From Bacillota bacterium (GTDB taxonomy: Bacteria; Bacillota; Clostridia; Peptostreptococcales; Anaerovoracaceae), in NCBI GenBank assembly GCA_016281165.1, contig JAEEIC010000053.1, positions 1 to 6,004 of the forward strand: a DNA stretch of 6,004 nt, read 5' to 3'. The notes beneath the pieces are model-generated. The model was not told the DNA's origin. It saw only the letters and a list, made by a program, of their open reading frames with translations, and searched no databases. Both the position numbers and the translations under genes were made by a program. Positions within the stretch are counted from its first letter, which is position 1. Each line of letters starts with the position of its first letter. Of the stretch, positions 1 to 4,618 are shown in pieces.

Positions 1-58
1 AACGAGATCCCGGCAGGATATATTCACCGCCCCGCAGGCGCCGCGGCTATTTCACACG
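1..58. other. GC-rich flank with no assignable gene
   Basis: All three forward frames are open at the window edge; their first stops are at 130-132, 68-70 and 84-86. The short peptides read there match no family I recognise. This could be the 3' end of an upstream gene or plain intergenic DNA, and the window is too short to tell. The frame ending at 130 runs through a perfect -10 box, which makes it less likely to be coding. Confidence 0.3.
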
Positions 59-79
59 CGGGCTTTATAAAGAAGCCCG
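59..79. repeat. Perfect 7-bp inverted repeat over the fchA -35 region
   Basis: CGGGCTT at 59-65 is mirrored by AAGCCCG at 73-79 across a 7-nt AT-rich centre. The repeat covers the -35 position and part of the spacer of the predicted fchA promoter, where a repressor operator would sit. It is not followed by a T-tract on either strand, so it does not read as an intrinsic terminator. It lies upstream of the predicted start site, so it would act as DNA rather than as leader RNA. An operator role is inferred. Confidence 0.4.
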
Positions 80-92
80 GAAGTGATATAAT
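64..92 (+). promoter_or_regulatory. Sigma-A type extended -10 promoter for fchA-folD
   Basis: A perfect TATAAT lies at 87-92, with the extended -10 dinucleotide TG at 84-85, one base upstream of the hexamer. Seventeen bases upstream is TTTATA (64-69), matching the -35 consensus at four of six positions. The start site would be near 99, giving a leader of about 80 nt before the fchA ATG. The surroundings are otherwise GC-rich, so the AT-rich block 81-104 stands out. The extended -10 would compensate for the imperfect -35. Confidence 0.7.
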
Positions 93-98
93 AAATAA

Positions 99-180
99 AA
101 TATCTGCTCTTTCCGGGCGGCAGAGCCCGTGAGAACGATCAGATCCTCTCATTTTACGCAAGAAAAAGGTCCAGACTGAT
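99..180 (+). promoter_or_regulatory. Untranslated leader of fchA with two short hairpins
   Basis: This is the stretch between the predicted start site and fchA. CGGGC (114-118) can pair with GCCCG (125-129) around a 6-nt loop. TGAGA (130-134) can pair with TCTCA (147-151) around a 12-nt loop, followed by a short TTTT at 152-155. That is too weak for a confident terminator. The ribosome site is modest: AAAAGG at 164-169 lies 11 nt before the ATG. It does not resemble the tetrahydrofolate riboswitch as I know it. Any regulatory role is a guess. Confidence 0.3.
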
Positions 181-789
181 ATGGAAAACAAAAGCCTTAA
201 GGAATTCACCGCAATGCTGGCGTCTCCCACACCCGTTCCCGGCGGAGGCGGGGCCTGCGCCGCCGTCTCGGCCATAGGCATCGCCCTGGGCGATATGGTG
301 GGGGAATTCACTGTCGGAAAGAAGAGATACGCCGCCATCGAGGATGAGCTCAGAAAGAACATGGCTCAGGCGCAGAAGCTGAGAGAAGAGCTCCTCGCCT
401 GCATAAACGCCGACGCGGAGTGCTTCGAGCCTTTATCCAAAGCCTACGCCATCCCCAAGGACGATCCAAAGCGCGACGAGATCATGGAGAAATGCCTGCG
501 GGACGCCGCGGCTGTCCCCCGCCGCATTTTCGATCTCTGCATGCAGGCGATCAAGCTGATGGGCGAGTTCGCGGGCAAGGGGAGCCCGCTGATGGTCTCC
601 GACGCCGCGACGGGCGTGGTCTTCTGCAAGGCTGCCCTCATCGGCGCCGCGGTCAACGTAAGGGTCAACACCAGGCTCATGAAGGACAGGGAATACGCCG
701 AGGACCTCGACCGCTACATCAGGAACAATCTCAATCTCTATACCGAACTCGCCGACAGGATATTCGATTCGGTCTACAACAGCTTCTAG
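181..789 (+). CDS. fchA: Methenyltetrahydrofolate cyclohydrolase (FchA), cyclodeaminase/cyclohydrolase family
   Basis: A 202-residue soluble, mainly helical protein of the family homologous to the C-terminal domain of formiminotransferase-cyclodeaminase. Characterised FchA proteins hydrolyse 5,10-methenyl-THF to 10-formyl-THF. Seen here: the N-terminal block FTAMLASPTPVPGGGGACAA (residues 9-28), then GDMVGEFTVGKKRY (37-50); Asp78 and the following Phe82 region; an IPK motif at 91-93; and the second folate-pocket block GKGSPLMVSDAATG (132-145) running into a helix with NVRVN (159-163). Length is normal for the stand-alone form. There is no formiminotransferase domain, and no histidine-degradation genes are nearby, so cyclohydrolase is more likely than cyclodeaminase. 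The start at 181 puts the family's first motif at the usual distance from the N-terminus. folD follows after 9 nt and is surely co-transcribed. The adjacent FolD appears to lack its own cyclohydrolase residues, which supports this assignment. Exact substrate preference cannot be read from sequence. Confidence 0.9.
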   Translation: MENKSLKEFTAMLASPTPVPGGGGACAAVSAIGIALGDMVGEFTVGKKRYAAIEDELRKNMAQAQKLREELLACINADAECFEPLSKAYAIPKDDPKRDEIMEKCLRDAAAVPRRIFDLCMQAIKLMGEFAGKGSPLMVSDAATGVVFCKAALIGAAVNVRVNTRLMKDREYAEDLDRYIRNNLNLYTELADRIFDSVYNSF

Positions 790-798
790 GAGGAGAAG

Positions 799-1659
799 AT
801 GGCGGGCATGATCCTTAAAGGCGGACCGGCCGCTTCCGCGATGGCGGAGGACAGCGCGAAAAGAGCCGCCGCTCTGAGGGAAAAAGGCATAATACCGTCT
901 CTCGCCATATTAAGAGTCGGCGAAAGAGACGACGACCTCGCTTACGAGAGAGGGGCCGTGAAGCGCTGCGAGCAGGCCGGCGTGGCCGTCAAAAAGGCCG
1001 TGCTCCCCGCGGACGTCTCCGAAGAGGTCTTCTTCGACACGCTCAAGGCTCTTAACGAAGACCGGAGCGTGCACGGGATACTGATGTTCAGGCCGCTCCC
1101 TTCCCATATTGACGGGGAGAAGGCCAGGAAGACTCTTGCTCCCGAAAAGGATGTGGACGGCTGCACCGACGGTTCCCTCGCCGGCGTATTCACCGCCTCG
1201 GGAGGGGGCTTCGCGCCCTGCACCGCGCAGGCAGTGATCGAACTGCTCGACTACTACGGCATCGATCCCAAAGGCAAAAAGGCGGTCGTCATCGGCCGAT
1301 CGCTGGTGACGGGAAGGCCCGCCGCCATGCTGCTCATGCACCGCAACGCCACCGTGACAATCTGCCATACGAAGACTCCTTCGGTGCCCGAGATGACCCG
1401 CGGGGCCGACATCATCGTCTCCGCCTGCGGCTGCATGGAGAGCATAGGGCCCGAATACCTCAGAAAAGAGGGCGGCCAGGTCATCGTCGACGTGGGCATA
1501 AGCTGGAACGAGAAGAAGCAGAAGCTCTGCGGCGACGTGCGCTTTGACGACGTCCTGGAGCTCGCCGCGGCCATAAGCCCCGTACCGGGGGGCGTCGGCA
1601 GCGTGACCACCAGCGTGCTGGTCAAGCATGTTGTCGACGCGGCCGAGAGGAGCCTGTGA
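799..1659 (+). CDS. folD: Methylenetetrahydrofolate dehydrogenase, FolD family; cyclohydrolase site apparently lost
   Basis: A 286-residue cytoplasmic FolD homologue of normal length, with an N-terminal folate/catalytic domain (about 1-130) and a Rossmann NAD(P) domain (about 140-270). Retained: Tyr49, the KDVDG motif with folate-binding Asp120, the nucleotide motif GRSLVTGRP (166-174), TICHTKT (187-193), DVGI (231-234) and PVPGGVG (261-267). Changed: in ungapped comparison with E. coli FolD, the catalytic lysine four residues after the tyrosine is Ala53 (YERGAVK), and the glutamine of the VQLPLP motif is Phe97 (MFRPLP). The PAS segment before the tyrosine is DDD. In human and E. coli enzymes this lysine and glutamine are needed for the cyclohydrolase reaction, and dehydrogenase activity can survive their loss. 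I therefore infer a dehydrogenase-only enzyme (5,10-methylene-THF to methenyl-THF), with upstream FchA doing the hydrolysis. NAD versus NADP use is not decidable. A strong SD (AGGAGGAG, 788-795) overlaps the fchA stop, 3 nt before the ATG, indicating coupled translation. Confidence 0.92.
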   Translation: MAGMILKGGPAASAMAEDSAKRAAALREKGIIPSLAILRVGERDDDLAYERGAVKRCEQAGVAVKKAVLPADVSEEVFFDTLKALNEDRSVHGILMFRPLPSHIDGEKARKTLAPEKDVDGCTDGSLAGVFTASGGGFAPCTAQAVIELLDYYGIDPKGKKAVVIGRSLVTGRPAAMLLMHRNATVTICHTKTPSVPEMTRGADIIVSACGCMESIGPEYLRKEGGQVIVDVGISWNEKKQKLCGDVRFDDVLELAAAISPVPGGVGSVTTSVLVKHVVDAAERSL

Positions 1660-1660
1660 G

Positions 1661-1685
1661 TTTGCCTGTTTATTTTTCAGGCAGA
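1661..1685 (+). other. Stem-loop just after folD, with a U-rich loop
   Basis: TTTGCCTG (1661-1668) pairs with CAGGCAGA (1678-1685); one of the eight pairs is G·U. The 9-nt loop is almost all T. It starts one base after the folD stop and could protect the 3' end of the fchA-folD mRNA or cause pausing. The T-tract is in the loop rather than after the stem, so this is not a standard intrinsic terminator and readthrough into rsmD is possible. Confidence 0.35.
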
Positions 1686-1689
1686 TGAT

Positions 1690-1700
1690 GATAATATAAC
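1690..1700 (+). promoter_or_regulatory. Possible weak promoter for the rsmD run (-10 candidates only)
   Basis: In the AT-rich patch after folD there are two overlapping -10-like hexamers, GATAAT (1690-1695) and TATAAC (1695-1700). No convincing -35 lies 16-18 bp upstream; the area is the T-rich hairpin loop. It sits in the right place to start a transcript for rsmD-coaD and the genes beyond, but the evidence is composition plus a -10 only. Confidence 0.3.
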
Positions 1701-1719
1701 TTGGATCAACGCGAAGTGA

Positions 1720-1740
1720 GCGCCTTCCGGCGCGGGAGGA
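1720..1740 (+). promoter_or_regulatory. Hairpin abutting the rsmD ribosome-binding site
   Basis: GCGCC (1720-1724) pairs with GGCGC (1729-1733) across a UUCC tetraloop. The strong SD GGGAGGA follows without a gap at 1734-1740, 10 nt before the TTG start at 1751. An in-frame TAA at 1745-1747 rules out any start further upstream, so this SD fixes TTG as the initiator. The hairpin could keep the SD exposed or hinder ribosome access; which one cannot be told from sequence. Confidence 0.5.
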
Positions 1741-1750
1741 CGCATAAGAC

Positions 1751-2311
1751 TTGAGAGTAAACGCGGGAGAACTGAAGGGAAGAAGACTGATATCCCCAAA
1801 GGGAGACTACATAAGGCCCACCAACGACAAGGTCAAGGAGGCCATGTTCAGCATGCTCATACCCTTCATGGAGGGCGATTTCGTCGCGGTCGATCTCTTC
1901 ACCGGCAGCGGCAATCTGGGCATAGAAGCGATCAGCAGGGGAGCGAAGACAGTCTTCTTCTCCGACGACAGCAGGGAGAGCCTCGCGCTCGCCAGGCAGA
2001 ACATAAAGCTCTGCGGCGTGGAAGACAGGGCGGTGCTGCTGGCGGGAGACTTCCGCGCCAACATCAAGAGGATAAACCAGCCGGTGGACATCTACCTCCT
2101 CGATCCGCCCTACGCCGACGGCTGCATACTCCCGGCCCTCGAGGCGATAAACGAGAAGGGCAATCTCAAAGAAGGCGGGGTCGTGGTCTGCGAGCACGCC
2201 TACAGGGACGCTCTGCCCGAAGAAGCCTGCGGCTTCGTGACCATAAAGTCAAGAAAGTACGGCGCCATCGGCGTCACCATCTATCAGAGAAAGGCGAAGA
2301 CAGATGCATAA
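1751..2311 (+). CDS. rsmD: 16S rRNA (guanine-966-N2)-methyltransferase RsmD
   Basis: A 186-residue SAM-dependent methyltransferase expected to methylate N2 of G966 (E. coli numbering) in 16S rRNA during small-subunit assembly. Seen: the family N-terminus RVNAGELKGRRL (2-13); RPTNDKVKEAMFSML (22-36); SAM-binding motif I DLFTGSGNLGIEAISRGA (48-65); the acidic SDDS (71-74) after the next strand; the catalytic DPPY tetrad (118-121); and C-terminal KYGAIGVTIYQRK (169-181). Length matches the family. Translation starts at TTG: a stop lies two codons upstream, the SD is well placed, and the RsmD N-terminal motif begins right at this codon. A weak start plus the adjacent hairpin would suit a protein needed in small amounts. 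The 3' end overlaps coaD by 8 nt, and the rsmD-coaD pairing is very common in bacteria. Confidence 0.95.
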   Translation: MRVNAGELKGRRLISPKGDYIRPTNDKVKEAMFSMLIPFMEGDFVAVDLFTGSGNLGIEAISRGAKTVFFSDDSRESLALARQNIKLCGVEDRAVLLAGDFRANIKRINQPVDIYLLDPPYADGCILPALEAINEKGNLKEGGVVVCEHAYRDALPEEACGFVTIKSRKYGAIGVTIYQRKAKTDA

Positions 2312-2795
2312 GGTCCTTATCGCGGGGAGCTTCGATCCGGTGACCGTGGGCCATCTGGACATGATAAAAAGATCCGCTCCGCTCTGCGAAAAGCTCGACG
2401 TCGGAGTCATAAAGAACTTTTCCAAGCAGTCCATGTTCACGCCCGAGCAGAGGATGAAGATGCTCAGAGCCTGCACCATGGATATCGACAACGTCAACGT
2501 CATCAGCTTCGACGGCCATCTGGCCAGCTTCGTCCTCGCCAACGGCTACGACGCCGTCATCAGAGGCCTCAGGGGGAGCTCGGACTTCGGCTACGAGATC
2601 CAGCTCTCGCAGATCTATGATGAATTCTACAAGGGCAGAGTCCAGACCCTGTATCTGATGACCGCGCCTCAGTATTCATATATCACGTCGTCTATAGTGC
2701 GCGAGAACTTCATGCTGGGCGCGGACGTCTCGGACTGGGTCCCCAAAGAAGTGCTCCCGCTGATGAAAAAGTATTATAAGGGGGAAGAGAAATGA
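2304..2795 (+). CDS. coaD: Phosphopantetheine adenylyltransferase CoaD
   Basis: A 163-residue enzyme of normal length, catalysing 4'-phosphopantetheine + ATP to dephospho-CoA + diphosphate, the penultimate step of CoA synthesis. It belongs to the nucleotidyltransferase alpha/beta-phosphodiesterase superfamily. Seen: GSFDPVTVGH (8-17), with the TxGH nucleotide motif at 14-17; NFSKQSMFTPEQR (38-50), with the conserved lysine at 41; RGLR (87-90) followed by SDFGYEIQ (93-100); and ITSSIVRE (127-134), the usual ISSSxVRE signature with one Thr. Two minor departures are FGYE where FEYE is usual, and Ile-Tyr (104-105) where many homologues have Met-Asn. Neither touches the core catalytic motifs. The ATG lies inside the last codons of rsmD (8-nt overlap), and its own TGA overlaps the next ATG by 4 nt, so translation is probably coupled on both sides. 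Confidence 0.96.
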   Translation: MHKVLIAGSFDPVTVGHLDMIKRSAPLCEKLDVGVIKNFSKQSMFTPEQRMKMLRACTMDIDNVNVISFDGHLASFVLANGYDAVIRGLRGSSDFGYEIQLSQIYDEFYKGRVQTLYLMTAPQYSYITSSIVRENFMLGADVSDWVPKEVLPLMKKYYKGEEK

Positions 2796-3331
2796 ACGTA
2801 TTGGAGCTTTTGGACGAACTTGAAGAAGTCATACAGGTGGCGCCCTCCGTGCCCGTCGTGAGGAAGGTCATGGTGGATCCCAACGAGATCCTCGAGATCG
2901 TCAAGGACATCAGGCTCGAGCTGCCCGACGAGATCCAGCAGGCTCAGTATATAAGGAACGAGAGGACCCGTATACTCGACGAGGCCAAATCCGAGTACGA
3001 GTCCATCATCAAGGAGGCCGAGGACAAGGCCACCGCTCTCATCGAGAACGACGAGATCACCCTCAAGGCCAAGAGCAGGGCCGAGGACATCCTCAAGAAG
3101 GCCAGCGAGAACTCCGCCATCATGAAGATGAGCATACTCGATTACACCGACAACATGCTCTACAACCTGCAGGAGAAGGTCGACCAGCTCTACGGATCGT
3201 ATTTCACCGACATGTTCGACGATCTGCAGTCCACCTTCGAGAAGATCAACAACAATATCTCCACCAGCAGGAACGAGGTCAAGGACCAGATCTACAAGGC
3301 CCAGATCGAGAACAGGGAAAACAAGCAGTAA
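2792..3331 (+). CDS. Conserved coiled-coil protein of unknown function (often labelled ATPase-like)
   Basis: A 179-residue, highly charged, helix-rich protein with no signal peptide, membrane segment or nucleotide-binding motif. It opens with NVLELLDELEEVI (2-14), then a hinge VPVVRKVMVDPNEILEIVKDI (20-40, with a proline at 30), LELPDEIQQA (42-51), and a long heptad-like helix rich in Glu/Lys/Ala (about 52-112). A second helical part (about 113-165) and a polar tail follow. From memory, similar proteins occur in Clostridia beside coaD and are annotated loosely as ATPase or V-type ATPase subunit H-like. I see no Walker motif, so that name rests on coiled-coil similarity. Resemblance to DivIVA- or F0-b-like stalks is of the same weak kind. 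The gene overlaps coaD by 4 nt (ATGA), has a purine-rich SD (2779-2788), and is followed immediately by tmcAL. Its codons are strongly biased to C/G-ending forms such as GAG, AAG and ATC, consistent with decent expression. It is certainly a gene; its function is unknown. Confidence 0.88.
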   Translation: MNVLELLDELEEVIQVAPSVPVVRKVMVDPNEILEIVKDIRLELPDEIQQAQYIRNERTRILDEAKSEYESIIKEAEDKATALIENDEITLKAKSRAEDILKKASENSAIMKMSILDYTDNMLYNLQEKVDQLYGSYFTDMFDDLQSTFEKINNNISTSRNEVKDQIYKAQIENRENKQ

Positions 3332-4543
3332 ATGAGAACGGCCGGTATCATCTGCGAGCTCAATCCTCTGCATAACGGTCATAAGCATCTTATCGGCAGC
3401 GTCCGGGAAAGCCTTTCCCCGGATGCTGTCGTTTGCGTTATGAGCGGAGACCACGTGCAGAGGGGCGCTCCGGCGCTGGCGGATAAATTCGAAAGGGCGC
3501 AGAGCGCTATTTGCGCCGGGGCCGACCTCGTACTCGAGCTTCCGGTATATCACGCCGTCCAGAGCGCCGCCGAGTTCGCCCTGGGCGGAGCGAGGACGCT
3601 CGCGGGCCTTGGCTGCGATATGTGTCTTTGCTTCGGCAGCGAGTCCGCAGACGCGGACGGGCTGCTCGGGACCGCCGCCGCGGTGACAGAACGGCGCGAA
3701 GAGATCGATGAAAGGATAGGGCGCTTCCTCGCCGAAGGCCTTTCTTATCCGGCCGCCTATGAAAAAGCCTGCCTCGCGGCCGGTATAAGGGTCCCGAAAG
3801 ATCCCAACGACATACTTGCCCTCGAATATATCAAGGCTTCTCTTTCCGAAGGCGCCGGCTTTTCCTTTAAGGCCGTGAAGAGGGCGGGCAGCGGGCACGG
3901 CGATATGAGCGGAAGCGGGCGCTTCGCCTCGTCATCATATATCAGGCAGCTTCTCTCGGAAGGAAGGAGCGAAGAAGCGGAGAGCTTCATGCCTCCCGTG
4001 AGCGCAGGCATCCTGAGGAAAGACGGCTTTTTTGACGGGGACTGCGCGAAGAGGTACTTTGAGCTCGCCAGATACCTGCTCCTGACCGCGGGCGGCGAAA
4101 GGCTCGCCGATATCCCGGAGATGAGGGAAGGGCTCGAGAACCGCTTAAGGCAGGCGGCGCGCAGGGCCGAAGATCTGGACGGTCTCATCAGCCTCGCCAA
4201 GACGAAGCGCTATACCTACGCCGGTATGAGCAGGATCATATGCCAGCTCATCCTCGGGCTGAGCAAAAAGACTTATATGACTGTAAAGGCAGACGGCCTC
4301 AGATACGGCAGGGTGCTGGCTTTTAACGGCAGCGGAGCGAAGGTCCTCGCCCGCGCGAAAGAAGCGGGCCTGATGCCCATAGTCTCCAACATCAACAGGC
4401 TGCCGGAAGGGTCGCCCGTCAGGGCGCTGGCGGACAGCGACACCAGGGCCTCCCTCATATACAACATGCTCAGGGGAAAGGATCTTGAGGAAAGCTCCGA
4501 CATGCTCAGGATACCTTCTCTTTCAGACGCAAAAAGACCTTGA
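3332..4543 (+). CDS. tmcAL: tRNA(Met) cytidine acetate ligase TmcAL (YlbM family)
   Basis: A 403-residue member of the Firmicutes YlbM/TmcAL family. Characterised TmcAL activates acetate with ATP and transfers the acetyl group to the wobble cytidine (C34) of elongator tRNA-Met, giving ac4C and helping AUG/AUA discrimination. Seen: N-terminal nucleotidyltransferase motif ELNPLHNGH (9-17) with HNGH at 14-17; VMSGDHVQRGAPAL (36-49); DLVLELP (65-71); FGSES (101-105); DPNDILALEYIKA (157-169); an SSSYIR block (200-205) like the family's C-terminal nucleotidyltransferase signature; and TKRYTYAGMSRI (291-302). Length agrees with the family. The ATG directly follows the previous TAA (TAAATG) and no strong SD is near, so it probably relies on reinitiation. 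Codon use is looser than in the preceding gene and ackA, with more CTT, GAA and CGN, as expected for a low-abundance enzyme. The next gene, ackA, handles the same metabolite, acetate. Confidence 0.93.
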   Translation: MRTAGIICELNPLHNGHKHLIGSVRESLSPDAVVCVMSGDHVQRGAPALADKFERAQSAICAGADLVLELPVYHAVQSAAEFALGGARTLAGLGCDMCLCFGSESADADGLLGTAAAVTERREEIDERIGRFLAEGLSYPAAYEKACLAAGIRVPKDPNDILALEYIKASLSEGAGFSFKAVKRAGSGHGDMSGSGRFASSSYIRQLLSEGRSEEAESFMPPVSAGILRKDGFFDGDCAKRYFELARYLLLTAGGERLADIPEMREGLENRLRQAARRAEDLDGLISLAKTKRYTYAGMSRIICQLILGLSKKTYMTVKADGLRYGRVLAFNGSGAKVLARAKEAGLMPIVSNINRLPEGSPVRALADSDTRASLIYNMLRGKDLEESSDMLRIPSLSDAKRP

Positions 4544-4568
4544 AAATCCCGTACTTTCATGCTTTAAT
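4540..4568 (+). promoter_or_regulatory. Extended -10 promoter for ackA
   Basis: TTGAAA (4540-4545, five of six consensus positions) overlaps the tmcAL stop codon. It is followed after exactly 17 bp by TTTAAT (4563-4568, five of six), with the extended -10 TG at 4560-4561. The start site would be near 4575, giving a leader of about 44 nt. The leader carries a good SD, AAAGGAG at 4605-4611, 7 nt before the ackA ATG. The whole 75-nt gap is AT-rich against GC-rich coding DNA on both sides. No terminator is visible, so some readthrough from tmcAL is likely. Confidence 0.65.
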
Positions 4569-4618
4569 AAAGTGTTTGATTTTGTTTTGGATCACTCAAA
4601 ATATAAAGGAGATCAATA

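Noticed and set aside
99..180. Tetrahydrofolate riboswitch upstream of fchA
   Set aside because: The leader lacks the conserved junction and pseudoknot sequences I know for that class and is barely long enough. Folate context alone is not evidence.
420..818. Second forward-frame open frame inside fchA
   Set aside because: Its product is Arg/Gly/His-rich and unlike any protein family, while the overlapping frame is a full FchA.
1578..1590. CCCCG/CGGGG hairpin
   Set aside because: It lies inside folD and is the product of codons for the conserved PVPGG motif. There is no T-tract.
910..1629. Long open frame on the minus strand opposite folD
   Set aside because: Antisense shadow of a GC-rich gene. 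The forward frame carries every FolD motif, and the reverse product is low-complexity with no recognisable domain.
1661..1685. Intrinsic terminator after folD
   Set aside because: The T-run is in the loop, and the bases after the stem are not T-rich on either strand.
2774..3898. Long minus-strand open frame (374 codons) opposite the coiled-coil gene and tmcAL
   Set aside because: It spans two real forward genes with clear junction logic. Its Leu/Val/Asp/Gly-rich repeats are the reverse reading of GAG/AAG/ATC-rich codons.
4576..4607. TTGATT with TATAAA as the ackA promoter
   Set aside because: The spacer is 20 bp, and the -10 overlaps the SD, which would leave a transcript without a ribosome site. 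The TTGAAA-17-TTTAAT pair upstream fits better.
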